Source of the DNA: Lachnospiraceae bacterium UBA3273
GTDB lineage: Bacteria; Bacillota; Clostridia; Lachnospirales; Lachnospiraceae
Length of the DNA: 64,000 nucleotides
NCBI GenBank assembly: GCA_002362385.1
Contig: DEUB01000029.1
Coordinates: forward strand, 236,481 to 300,480
Direction: 5' to 3'
The translations under genes and the position numbers were made by a program. The notes beneath the pieces were generated by a model. That model saw nothing but the letters and a program-made list of their open reading frames with translations, searched no databases and had not been told where the DNA came from. Each line of letters begins with the position of its first letter. Position 1 is the first letter of the stretch. Below are positions 26,216 through 34,697 of this stretch, one piece after another.

Positions 26216-26244
26216 ATTTTACCAAATATACAGAACGAAAACAA
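26216..26244 (-). promoter_or_regulatory. Promoter of DUF1015-glgB-mscS operon
   Basis: TTGTTT (26239-26244), a 17-nt spacer and TAAAAT (26216-26221) on the minus strand lie 35 nt before the DUF1015 start. Confidence 0.6.
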
Positions 26245-26298
26245 GAAAAATGTCGTGCCCGTGCAAAAGTATTTATAATTGCGTAAATACAATTACTT

Positions 26299-26327
26299 TT
26301 GACACCCAAACACAGACATGCTAAAAT
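26299..26327 (+). promoter_or_regulatory. Promoter of 92-aa gene
   Basis: TTGACA (26299-26304), 17 nt and TAAAAT (26322-26327) form a strong sigma-A promoter 25 nt before the plus-strand ATG. It is divergent from the DUF1015 promoter. Confidence 0.8.
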
Positions 26328-26352
26328 TGGCGTGGAAGGATGTGACTGAAAC

Positions 26353-26631
26353 ATGACAGAACAGGATAAAGAATTTTTAGACAGGATTACCGGCTATGCT
26401 AACGAAGTATGTGCCGATATCGATCCCCAGAAAACGCAGATCAGCGTACAGCTTGAACGTCTGATGCCCATTTTAAAGGAAATTGCCGATGAATCGGGGA
26501 AATCCACCGAGGATATTTTTATCCGCTATATGGACCTGGCCTCTGAGGCAATGGTAAAAACTGAAGAAAAGCTGAAAGAAAGCATGGAAGAATTCAATGA
26601 TGACTCGGACATACCCTTTGCAATTCATTAA
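26353..26631 (+). CDS. Hypothetical 92-aa acidic helical protein
   Basis: I do not recognise a family. The sequence is acidic, has no signal peptide or membrane segment, and is predicted mostly helical (DKEFLDRITGYANEVCADI; VQLERLMPILKEIADESG; a Glu/Lys-rich C-terminus). A single strong promoter lies just upstream and a perfect 11-bp hairpin just downstream (26646-26683), so it is a well-defined monocistronic unit, which supports it being real. GGAAGGA precedes the ATG at a slightly long distance. It could be a small cytosolic regulator; no function is inferred. Confidence 0.65.
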   Translation: MTEQDKEFLDRITGYANEVCADIDPQKTQISVQLERLMPILKEIADESGKSTEDIFIRYMDLASEAMVKTEEKLKESMEEFNDDSDIPFAIH

Positions 26632-26645
26632 GATATGTTTTGAAC

Positions 26646-26683
26646 AGGACTTGAATTTGTGTAATGTACAGGATTCAAGTCCT
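26646..26683. terminator. Perfect 11-bp hairpin between convergent genes
   Basis: AGGACTTGAAT (26646-26656) and ATTCAAGTCCT (26673-26683) are exact inverted copies between the convergent 92-aa and Rpn genes. T runs are weak on both sides, so it may act as a modest bidirectional terminator. Confidence 0.65.
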
Positions 26684-26694
26684 TTCAAAAAACA

Positions 26695-27675
26695 CTAAAT
26701 GCTATATTCCTCATACAGTTTGCTGCAGTACATATTGTCTTCGATAGCCTTCTCCCAATCTTCCATGCGGTTATCCTTTAGCAGACATTTGTACAGTACC
26801 GTTATGCGGCGTTCGCCCTCCGCTTTACCTTCTTCTCTGCCTTCCTCTCTGCCAAGCTCTCTCTCGTCCGCCCTGATGATCGCCATTTCCCTCTCTTCGT
26901 CAAATTCATAAATGCTCATCCTTACCACCTCCGCCTTCTGCTCCATAAGGAAGTCCCTTAGGATATTGTCCCGGATGCATTCTTCTACTGACTTTATGAC
27001 TGCATCCTTTAGCTTCATTTCCTTACTGTAATTCCGTACTCTATCTATATACTGCATATACTGCTTTAACTCCGGGCATCTTTCTTTCAGTTCCTCATTC
27101 ATCCCGGAATTGATATTTAATACCTTTACCTTTAATTCTAACGAAGGCTCATCCGTCGCTATCAGATAACTGTCCGACAGCTTCATCTCCATCTGTTCCG
27201 GCAGCGCCTTCACTCCATTATAAAACACCACAAAGTTTGGATTTGGCATAACGGTCCTTTTCGTGCTGTAGATGCTCTTATTCATAAATTCCTTCTGCCA
27301 GACATCCGCAATATAAAACAGATCCCTAAGCGGCATATTCACGGGCACCGTAGATTGATGTTCATACAGATTCACACAACTTGCAAACACAAAAGACAGA
27401 TCATTTTTTACATTCATAAATACAGCATTTTCCAGTGTATTGAACTGTAAAGACGAAGCATTCTTATAATCTGTTCCGTTAACACCGTTGTACAAAGATA
27501 ACGCCCTTTCCTCTTTTCCGAACAACATACGAAACACCGTATCCTTGTACTTCTTCTGAGGACTTATGTCTTTTGCATATCCCTGATCTTTCGTGTATTC
27601 CTCCTGCACGCTTTCTGACTGCACACCTTTTAACTGCGCGCTCTTTTCCATTTCATAAACTTTTTCTTTCTTCAT
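26695..27675 (-). CDS. Rpn-family PD-(D/E)XK nuclease / putative transposase
   Basis: The protein is 326 aa if started at the ATG at 27675, which has AAGGAGG 6 nt upstream. An in-frame ATG at 27705 would add 10 residues but has only a weak site. It matches the Rpn family of recombination-promoting nucleases (PD-(D/E)XK fold) common in multiple copies in Lachnospiraceae: DTVFRMLFGKEERALSLYNGVNGTDY near the start, FASCVNLYEHQSTVPVNMPLR, and FVVFYNG. The C-terminus carries short repeats (ELGREEGREEGKAEGERR), as in relatives where this region varies between copies. The ribosome site lies inside a hairpin at 27678-27701. There are no terminal inverted repeats typical of an insertion sequence. Confidence 0.82.
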   Translation of the reverse strand: MKKEKVYEMEKSAQLKGVQSESVQEEYTKDQGYAKDISPQKKYKDTVFRMLFGKEERALSLYNGVNGTDYKNASSLQFNTLENAVFMNVKNDLSFVFASCVNLYEHQSTVPVNMPLRDLFYIADVWQKEFMNKSIYSTKRTVMPNPNFVVFYNGVKALPEQMEMKLSDSYLIATDEPSLELKVKVLNINSGMNEELKERCPELKQYMQYIDRVRNYSKEMKLKDAVIKSVEECIRDNILRDFLMEQKAEVVRMSIYEFDEEREMAIIRADERELGREEGREEGKAEGERRITVLYKCLLKDNRMEDWEKAIEDNMYCSKLYEEYSI

Positions 27676-27677
27676 AT

Positions 27678-27701
27678 GTAACCTCCTTACGCAGGAGTTA
27701 C
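27678..27701 (-). promoter_or_regulatory. Hairpin sequestering the ribosome site of the Rpn gene
   Basis: On the minus strand GTAACTCCT pairs with AGGAGGTTAC (one bulged base, 9 bp, loop about 5 nt). The pairing covers the AAGGAGG ribosome site of the ATG at 27675. Translation from an upstream ATG at 27705 would run through and open the hairpin. Confidence 0.6.
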
Positions 27702-27969
27702 CCATCTATTTTCTTTTTCCTGAAACTCCCGCTTTTAAAATGTTATTTATTGGATTTTAAAAGCATTGATTTCAAGACGCCTTCCGGCAGAAAATAGAAT
27801 GCACAAGATAAGTGCAAAAAGAATGTTAGAAATATATGCTTTTACAGAATATTACCATTTGATTCATCGAATGTCAATATACATTTTTTCGACATACTCA
27901 TTATCTAATCTTGTAAGCATTTTTTCATTTTGCAAATGATCATATGATAGATTCCCTTATATACAATAT
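27702..27969. other. AT-rich intergenic region, no gene seen
   Basis: This stretch holds the upstream region of the Rpn gene. The only structure noticed is a perfect 11-bp inverted repeat GCTTTTAAAAT/ATTTTAAAAGC (27731-27741 and 27754-27764). No convincing coding frame or RNA gene is visible. Confidence 0.5.
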
Positions 27970-28013
27970 AAAAAATGTGGCAGAGAACCATTTTTTGTAT
28001 TCTCTGCCGCATT
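27970..28013 (-). terminator. Terminator of the Hsp70 operon
   Basis: On the minus strand a 14-nt stem arm (AATGCGGCAGAGAA) pairs with TTCTCTGCCACATT (one mismatch) and is followed by five to six Ts. It lies about 90 nt past the Hsp70-like gene. Confidence 0.8.
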
Positions 28014-28103
28014 CTAAAAGCTGCTTTTACAACGCTTTATAAGCTTTACCGAAAACCTCCTGCTATCATAGCCTTTCCGGCAAGATATTTGTATCAAAGT
28101 ACT

Positions 28104-29798
28104 TTACAGCTCCTCCGTAAAATCCTTCAAAAAAACCCGGAATGCTTCCCTTGCCTCTTCAATTTTCCCGTTATCCCTGGTATTTAAGGCGTCATCAAAT
28201 TTCTGAAGCTCCCGTTCCACGATCCTGCGGTCATTGCCGAGGCTTTCCTCATATAAACGTTCGCCCCGCAGTAACAGCAGCTTGTTTTCTTCCTTCTCTC
28301 TGGGATGGATCTTTAAATAAGCGATCTCCTGCATACGTTTTTCGATTTCCTCGTCGCTCATCTGGGTCTGTCCGCCCTTTATGATCTGTTTTACCTTTTC
28401 TCCCGTGCTGACGACCTTGATCTCTACCTCCAGAATGGAATTGATATCATAGGTATAGGTTACATCCACAGGCTCTTCCCCTGCCTTGGCCGAAGGGATC
28501 TTAATGGTCAGCTCCCCTAAAAGCAGGTTGTTGGCCGCAAAACGGCTTTCTCCCTGTAAAATTTTTACCCTGAGCTTTGTCTGATTGTCCCTTACCGTAT
28601 AAAGCCGTTCCGTACGGCTTGCTGGAATTGTGGTATTCCGCTCAATAATGGGGCAGAAATGCCCGCCTTCAAATACGTTTTCCTCCCGCTCCAGCACTAC
28701 CTCAGTGCCCAGGGTAAAGGGACAGACGTCCGTCAGGATGATTTCCTTGATCAGGGCGTTACGCTCCTTCATGGCGGCCTGGACAGCCGCTCCTAAAGCG
28801 ACGGCTTCATCGGGATTGATATTCGTATCGGGAATGGTACGGAAAATCTTTCCCACAAATCTTCTGACAAAGGACAGCTTGGTAGCGCCTCCCACCAGAA
28901 CGACCTTATCGATATCCTTAACCTTGATATGGGCGTCTGCCAGACTCCTCTTGATGGGCTGTTTCATCTTATCCAAAAGCTCCTCACAGGCCGCTTCGTA
29001 TACCTCTGCGGTAATGCCCATCTCATAGGATTCCCCGTCAATATTGCAGACCATTTTGGAAGTATTGCTTTCGGAGAAGCCTTTTTTGCAGATTTCCGCC
29101 TGCTTGGCAATGTGGCGCAGGGTATGGAAGGAAAGGTTTTCTCTGTCAATTTCCTTGTACTTATCAAAGAACAACTGCACCAATATTTCCGTAAAGTCCT
29201 CGCCGCCCAAAAAATTATCTCCTGCAACGGCCCGCACTTCAATAATGGAATCATACAATTCCAGAATGGAAACGTCAAAGGTGCCGCCGCCCAGATCGAA
29301 TACAAGGAATTTGGCGTTTTCACGGCTCTGGTACAGGCCATAGGCAACAGCTGCCGCAGTAGGCTCGCTGATGATACGCTCCACCTTAAGCCCCGCCAGT
29401 TCTCCCGCCCGCTTGGTAGCCTTTCTCCTGTCATCATTGAAATAAGCGGGCACGCTGATTACCGCTTCCGTGACCGGCTCGTGAAGATAAGCCTCTGCAT
29501 CCTCCTTCAACGCTTTTAATACAAGGGCGGATAATTCCTCGGCCCTGAACTGCTTGTGCAGAAGCTGGAACCTTCTGTCGCTCCCCATGTCCCTTTTAAA
29601 AACAGCCGCCGCACTGTCGGGATATAAAAGCATTCTCTCCCTTGCAGTCTCTCCTACATAAACCTGTTCGTCCTCATCTATGCTGACTATGGACGGTGTT
29701 AAATTTTTACCAAGTCTGTTAGGAATGATTTTCGGCCCTTCATCCGAAAAATACGCTACAAGACTGTTTGTTGTTCCCAAATCAATTCCTACGATCAT
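28104..29798 (-). CDS. HscC-like Hsp70 chaperone
   Basis: This 564-aa Hsp70 is shorter than DnaK (about 610-640 aa) and resembles the HscC branch. The ATPase domain (about residues 1-350) starts IVGIDLGTTNSLVAYF and has VPAYFNDDRRKATKRAGELAGL, IISEPTAAAVAYGL, and FDLGGGTFDVSIL. The substrate domain is present with a reduced lid; the C-terminus ends in a charged helical region without the EEVD-like disordered tail of DnaK. It lies 26 nt downstream of a 1146-aa TPR protein with a J-like N-terminus, and the two form one transcript from 33326-33354 to the terminator at 27970. GrpE and DnaJ are not nearby, so this is a specialised chaperone pair. Confidence 0.92.
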   Translation of the reverse strand: MIVGIDLGTTNSLVAYFSDEGPKIIPNRLGKNLTPSIVSIDEDEQVYVGETARERMLLYPDSAAAVFKRDMGSDRRFQLLHKQFRAEELSALVLKALKEDAEAYLHEPVTEAVISVPAYFNDDRRKATKRAGELAGLKVERIISEPTAAAVAYGLYQSRENAKFLVFDLGGGTFDVSILELYDSIIEVRAVAGDNFLGGEDFTEILVQLFFDKYKEIDRENLSFHTLRHIAKQAEICKKGFSESNTSKMVCNIDGESYEMGITAEVYEAACEELLDKMKQPIKRSLADAHIKVKDIDKVVLVGGATKLSFVRRFVGKIFRTIPDTNINPDEAVALGAAVQAAMKERNALIKEIILTDVCPFTLGTEVVLEREENVFEGGHFCPIIERNTTIPASRTERLYTVRDNQTKLRVKILQGESRFAANNLLLGELTIKIPSAKAGEEPVDVTYTYDINSILEVEIKVVSTGEKVKQIIKGGQTQMSDEEIEKRMQEIAYLKIHPREKEENKLLLLRGERLYEESLGNDRRIVERELQKFDDALNTRDNGKIEEAREAFRVFLKDFTEEL

Positions 29799-29824
29799 TT
29801 TACTTTATCTATTCTCCTCGTCTA

Positions 29825-32800
29825 TTAGTGTTTTCTTAACTTTTTTGCCACTCTCTGCAGCGCTCTGTTGCATTCGGGATAATCGCCTTTGATCTCAAGA
29901 GCCTCTTTCAACAATTCAAAAGCCCTCTGCAAATTACCCACAGCTTCCATGATCAGGCCTTCCCCATAATAGGCCTCGAAACATTTTCCGTGATGACAGT
30001 CATGGCATTGATAGCTATTCATAACGATCTGCTGGTACTTTTCCGCCTCGTCAAGATCTCCCGTCATCATCAGGCACATGGCAACGGAATAGGCTCTGGC
30101 CGGGCAGTATTTTCGGTTTCCCTCCACTCTTTCCTTAAGGCTGCCGTGTACTTCGACGGTCATATCCAGATATTTCTTTGCATATTCCGCCGCCTTCTCC
30201 TTATTGTCCATTTCATAATATACCTCGGCAATATCCATGATGCGGTTTCTGATAGTATAACTATCCTTCTTATCGGCCAGAGAAAGACACTTTTCATAAG
30301 CCTCCAAAGCCTCCTTGAACCGGCCTGTATCACGGCAGAAATCCCCGTACTCATCATAACATTCCAAAAGTCCGTTTCCTTCCTTCTCTGCAAGGGAAAT
30401 GGCCTTTAAGTACTGCCTCTTTGCCGCCATATTGCTTCCCGCCAGATAATGACATCCCGCGACATTATAAGAAAGCTCATAATCCCTGATATATCCCAGC
30501 TTTCTCATCTTTTCATAGGTGCTTATTGCACTGGCATATCTTTTTGCCCGTTCATACTGACGTGCCAGATTTTCTAACAGATACCGGCTGTTCGGAAATA
30601 CTTCTACCTGCTTTAACATATATTCCAGCGCCTTTTTATACTCTCCCATGGTCTCCAGCAATTCCGCCATATTGGAATATACCCAGACATTCTGGTTTTC
30701 ATTGGGAAGCTTCATAGCCGTCTCAAACTCCTTAAGCGCCAGATCGAACTTACGCATCTTACGGCAGATATTCCCCGCATTGTTATGGGCATAAATATTA
30801 TCCGGTTCCAGCTTTGCCGCCTCCAAAAAATCAGCCAGGGCTTTATCCAGCTCATGTCCCTCTTCATATACCAGGCCTCTCTCGATATAGTAATAGGCGT
30901 CCTCTGAAATCTCAAGCTGTGCGCTTGCATGAAAGAGCGCCTTGTCATATGACTCCCTGGCGCCGCCGTCATACATAAATTTACGTTTATAGATGCGCAT
31001 GATCAGGAAATTCACTTCCGAATGGCGGGGATTGATCTCATAAGCCTTCTCATATTCCCGCAAAGCGTCCTCCGCCTTATCATTCATCCGTCCCTGTCCT
31101 ATTTTGTCCAGACATTTTCCCACATTAATATGCAAGCTCGGATTATCATCCTCTTCGTCCAGGATCCTGCGGTAAAGCCCCAGGGCCTCCTGATACTTCT
31201 CCAGATCCATCAAAATATCGGCCTTCAGCCAGACCAGGCTGTTGTTATCCCCATAAAGAGAAATCCCTTCCTCTACAGCCTTCAGTGCCGCATCCGTATC
31301 GTCCACATTCCAGTAAAGCAAAGCGATCTCCAAAAACAGCTCTGCCGGTTCTTCCAGATCGCTTTCGGTTTTCTGCTCCTCTTCGCTTTCGGTCGTTCCT
31401 TCTTCTTTCTGCGTATTCTTTTTTGCAAAGTAGGCTTCCTTAAATTGTGTCAGTTCTTCAAGAGTCTGCAGCCAGTTTTCGCGCCCTGTCTTTGTCACTC
31501 TCTGTACCTTAAACTGATATAACTTCAGTTCGTCACTTTCAAGCCCTGCCTCCCTGACACGCTTTAAAATACCTGCCGCATCTTCATACTGCCTGTAAAA
31601 ATAGAAAGTCTTATATGCCAGGACATACGGCTTTACGTATCCCTGATAGAGACGGATACACTCATAAAAGTCGTCAACGACCCCCTGTCCGTTCTTCTGT
31701 TCAAAATAGGCCTGCTGTCTCCTTACATAAGCCGGATAATAATTCCTGTCCATACCGATGATCTTCGTACACATATCAACGGCCTGGTCATAGCTTCCCC
31801 CGTCCAGATAGAACTGCGCCATCTGATCCATATAGGAAAGCTTTGCATTTAACTGCTTTTCAAGCTCAAAGCTTTTAAACAGGTTCTCCGTTGCCTCGGG
31901 AATCAGATTCTGGTTCCACTGGCAGAAACCGATGGCAAAATAGGAAAACCCCTTTCTGTTCAGCCGCTTCTGAGATTCTTTGGAGCCGTCATCCTCCGTT
32001 TCTTCTATCATTTCTCTCCATCTTGGAAGATATTTCATGGCATTGTCATAATCATCCATTGCCAGATAGTTCCGTCCGATCAAATTTATGTAATCATATT
32101 CCTCCCGGTATTTTTCCGGCACATGGTTTAAAAGATCCTCCACCTTTTTATAATCCTGCATCTGGAAATGACACCATGCCAGTTTATTGGTTGTGGGAAA
32201 ATCATCCTCGTTTTCCTTTAGCTGCTCCGTATAGATCGCAATGAGCTTTTCATTTAATGAATCAAGGAATTCCCGAAGCTCCTGGCTCCTGTCATCCACA
32301 TCCAAAAGGTCCAGGCAATATTCCTTCGCCTCCGCAAATTCTTCCCTGTCCGCCATTATTTTAGCGATCCCGTATTTTGCCATATAGTGGTCAGGTTCGG
32401 TTTCCAGGATCTTTTTCCAGATCTTTTCCGCCTCGTCCATGCGTTTACACTTTTCATAAGCTTCTCCACAGTAATAAGCAATGTACTGGTTTTCTCCGTA
32501 ATCTTCATATAAAGAACCTGCAAGCTCCAAAATCTCAGATTCCCTGCTTTCCGGATCGGTCAAATAAAAATACCGCAGCTTTTCCGCATCCGCATAAGGA
32601 TAGTAGACATTATAGTCCTCCAAAGCCGTTATGGCTCCCGGGATCTTATCCTTGTTTTCCACCGCTCCCTGGTCTACCAAAGCCTTCAGGTCAAAATATT
32701 TATTCAGATAATCATCCACATGGTCGCTTGTATCTCCCGAAAAAATGGTAAAGTCAATAAACTCCTCATGCCCGGTCTTATATTTCACATAATTTAAGAA

Positions 32801-33265
32801 ATCTTCCGGAAATTTTTCTTTCAATACCTCCAGATCGTCCATATAATGGAATTTATCATCAATTGCCTTCCATACCTCCATGGGCATATAGTGATGGCTC
32901 ATAATAAATACAAGAAGCTGCTCCGGCACATCGGAATCCAACCCGTCGCATATGTCGTCCGTAAACGCCTCCTGCCATTTTACAGGATTCTTCCTCGTCT
33001 CAATATCTTCATATATTTTGTAGATACGGTAAATAAAACGGTCCACTTCGCTGCCGTTTTTCAGTTCCTCCATATCGTCAGACTGCTCTTCTTGTCCCCT
33101 CGCATATTCTATTGCCTGCTCATAGGCCTCTCTGAGGCGCATGAAACCTGCCTGATCCTCCTCTGGATTCACTCCCGACAGCTTTTCGCGGTATGCCTGC
33201 CTGATCTCATTTTCATCGACTGTTTCTTCGATTCCCAAAACCTTCCAGATCAAATACTGTTCCAT
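29825..33265 (-). CDS. Large TPR protein with J-like N-terminus lacking HPD
   Basis: This 1146-aa cytoplasmic protein begins with a J-domain-like segment (about residues 5-55: VLGIEETVDENEIRQAYREK then FMRLREAYEQAIEYA). Where the HPD tripeptide should follow the AYR helix, the sequence reads GVNPEED, so the motif that stimulates Hsp70 ATPase is absent. From about residue 200 to 1140 there are many TPR-like repeats, for example AAKLEPDNIYAHNNAGNICRK and YEIN-PRHSEVNF-type units. It is followed directly by the HscC-like gene and has its own strong promoter, so it probably is the dedicated partner. It may act as a TPR platform that binds substrates or the Hsp70. Length and domain order make other roles less likely. 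Confidence 0.85.
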   Translation of the reverse strand: MEQYLIWKVLGIEETVDENEIRQAYREKLSGVNPEEDQAGFMRLREAYEQAIEYARGQEEQSDDMEELKNGSEVDRFIYRIYKIYEDIETRKNPVKWQEAFTDDICDGLDSDVPEQLLVFIMSHHYMPMEVWKAIDDKFHYMDDLEVLKEKFPEDFLNYVKYKTGHEEFIDFTIFSGDTSDHVDDYLNKYFDLKALVDQGAVENKDKIPGAITALEDYNVYYPYADAEKLRYFYLTDPESRESEILELAGSLYEDYGENQYIAYYCGEAYEKCKRMDEAEKIWKKILETEPDHYMAKYGIAKIMADREEFAEAKEYCLDLLDVDDRSQELREFLDSLNEKLIAIYTEQLKENEDDFPTTNKLAWCHFQMQDYKKVEDLLNHVPEKYREEYDYINLIGRNYLAMDDYDNAMKYLPRWREMIEETEDDGSKESQKRLNRKGFSYFAIGFCQWNQNLIPEATENLFKSFELEKQLNAKLSYMDQMAQFYLDGGSYDQAVDMCTKIIGMDRNYYPAYVRRQQAYFEQKNGQGVVDDFYECIRLYQGYVKPYVLAYKTFYFYRQYEDAAGILKRVREAGLESDELKLYQFKVQRVTKTGRENWLQTLEELTQFKEAYFAKKNTQKEEGTTESEEEQKTESDLEEPAELFLEIALLYWNVDDTDAALKAVEEGISLYGDNNSLVWLKADILMDLEKYQEALGLYRRILDEEDDNPSLHINVGKCLDKIGQGRMNDKAEDALREYEKAYEINPRHSEVNFLIMRIYKRKFMYDGGARESYDKALFHASAQLEISEDAYYYIERGLVYEEGHELDKALADFLEAAKLEPDNIYAHNNAGNICRKMRKFDLALKEFETAMKLPNENQNVWVYSNMAELLETMGEYKKALEYMLKQVEVFPNSRYLLENLARQYERAKRYASAISTYEKMRKLGYIRDYELSYNVAGCHYLAGSNMAAKRQYLKAISLAEKEGNGLLECYDEYGDFCRDTGRFKEALEAYEKCLSLADKKDSYTIRNRIMDIAEVYYEMDNKEKAAEYAKKYLDMTVEVHGSLKERVEGNRKYCPARAYSVAMCLMMTGDLDEAEKYQQIVMNSYQCHDCHHGKCFEAYYGEGLIMEAVGNLQRAFELLKEALEIKGDYPECNRALQRVAKKLRKH

Positions 33266-33325
33266 TCATGTTGCCCTCCTGCAGTTCTATCCGAAATTTC
33301 TACTTATAACATTTTCAATAAAATC

Positions 33326-33354
33326 ATTATAAACAAATAGCCTTGTTCCTTCAA
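33326..33354 (-). promoter_or_regulatory. Promoter of the TPR/Hsp70 operon
   Basis: TTGAAG (33349-33354), a 17-nt spacer and a perfect TATAAT (33326-33331) on the minus strand lie about 60 nt before the TPR gene. No CIRCE-type heat-shock repeat was seen. Confidence 0.75.
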
Positions 33355-33379
33355 CTCCTAAAACGAAAAAAGAGACCGC

Positions 33380-33425
33380 AAAAAAGAGCCGTTATGAATT
33401 TCTTACGAAACACAACAGCTCTTTT
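33380..33425 (-). terminator. Terminator of serCA operon
   Basis: AAAAGAGCCGTT (33382-33393) pairs with AACAGCTCTTTT (33414-33425) with one mismatch. On the minus strand the distal arm ends in a T run, about 70 nt beyond serA. Confidence 0.75.
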
Positions 33426-33492
33426 ATCTGCCTCTCTTTTCTGTGGACAACGGCTATAGACCGGAAATCCCGAAAACAGGTCAATTATTTTT

Positions 33493-34656
33493 TTATTTTA
33501 CTACACGCACACGGAACACGCCGTTAACGGCAGCGATCTTATTGATGACGGCTTCCGTAGCGGGCTCCTCGATATCAAACATGGATACCGCAAAATCCCC
33601 TCTGGATTTGCTTAACATATCCGAAATATTAATATCCACATCTCCAAAGCATCCTGTAAGCTTCGTGATCATGTTGGCAATATTTTTGTGGAATACCGCA
33701 ACACGCCCTGCTTTTTCACAAACGCCCATATCAAGCGCAGGATAGTTCACGCTGTTCTTGATATTGCCGTTTTCTAAGTAATTTACCATTTCCTTAACGC
33801 CCATGACCGCACAATTATCTTCGGATTCTTCTGTAGACGCACCAATATGGGGTGTTACGATACAGCCTTCTTTTCCTGTCGTAATGGTGTTGGGGAAATC
33901 CGTTACATATTTGCGGATCTTACCGGAAGCAATTCCGGCAAGGACATCTTCTTCCTTACAAAGCACATCTCTTGCAAAATTCAAGATGACCACGCCATCC
34001 TTCATCATGTCGATGGTATCTTTGTTGATCATGCCCTTGGTAGAATCCAGCGCAGGTACATGAATGGTAATGAAATCGCACTCTTTGTATATATCCTCTA
34101 CATTGAGCACATGCTTTACATCCCTGCTCAAGCTCCATGCGGCATCCACGGAAAGATAAGGGTCATAGCCGTATACTTCCATTCCCAGATGCTTAGCGGC
34201 ATTTGCCACCTTGACACCGATGGCGCCCAGACCGATGATGCCCAGCTTTTTGCCCATGATCTCGGTCCCCGCAAATTTTTTCTTTTCCTTCTCCGCTGCC
34301 TTTGCCACATCGGGATTTTCACTCTGGGTCTTTACCCAGTCGATACCGCCCGTAATATCACGGCAAGCAAGGAGCATACCGCTGATTACCAGTTCCTTTA
34401 CCGCATTGGCGTTGGCGCCGGGCGTATTGAATACCACGATCCCTTTCTTTGCGCACTCCTCCAAAGGAATATTGTTAACTCCCGCTCCTGCCCTTACAAC
34501 AGCTAAAAGCTTATCTGAAAACTCCATGGAGTGCATATCCGCACTTCTAACAAGAATGCCTTCTGCGGCATTTACATCATCTGTTTTTTCATATCCTTCG
34601 CCAAATTTATCAAGACCGACCTGTGCGATCGGATTGAGACAATAATACTGAAACAC
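33493..34656 (-). CDS. serA: D-3-phosphoglycerate dehydrogenase
   Basis: This 387-aa enzyme oxidises 3-phosphoglycerate to phosphohydroxypyruvate with NAD, the first step of serine synthesis. The NAD-binding domain has LGIIGLGAIGVKVANAAKHLGMEVYGYDPY, and catalytic regions VRAGAGVNNIP and VTPHIGASTEESEDN are clear. A C-terminal ACT domain (about residues 318-387, VAVFHKNIANMITKLTGCFGD) could bind serine for feedback control; this short ACT-containing form is common in Clostridia. It lies 41 nt after serC and ends at the terminator at 33380-33425. serB is not adjacent. Confidence 0.96.
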   Translation of the reverse strand: MFQYYCLNPIAQVGLDKFGEGYEKTDDVNAAEGILVRSADMHSMEFSDKLLAVVRAGAGVNNIPLEECAKKGIVVFNTPGANANAVKELVISGMLLACRDITGGIDWVKTQSENPDVAKAAEKEKKKFAGTEIMGKKLGIIGLGAIGVKVANAAKHLGMEVYGYDPYLSVDAAWSLSRDVKHVLNVEDIYKECDFITIHVPALDSTKGMINKDTIDMMKDGVVILNFARDVLCKEEDVLAGIASGKIRKYVTDFPNTITTGKEGCIVTPHIGASTEESEDNCAVMGVKEMVNYLENGNIKNSVNYPALDMGVCEKAGRVAVFHKNIANMITKLTGCFGDVDINISDMLSKSRGDFAVSMFDIEEPATEAVINKIAAVNGVFRVRVVK

Positions 34657-34697
34657 TTTTTTATCCTTCTTTCCTGTATGATTCGATACAATTTACT

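Noticed and set aside
26695..27764. Rpn gene as part of an insertion sequence
   Set aside because: No terminal inverted repeats or target-site duplications flank it; the hairpins seen are a convergent terminator and a local repeat.
28929..29519. 196-residue plus-strand frame over the Hsp70 gene
   Set aside because: Shadow; the opposite strand encodes an intact ATPase domain.
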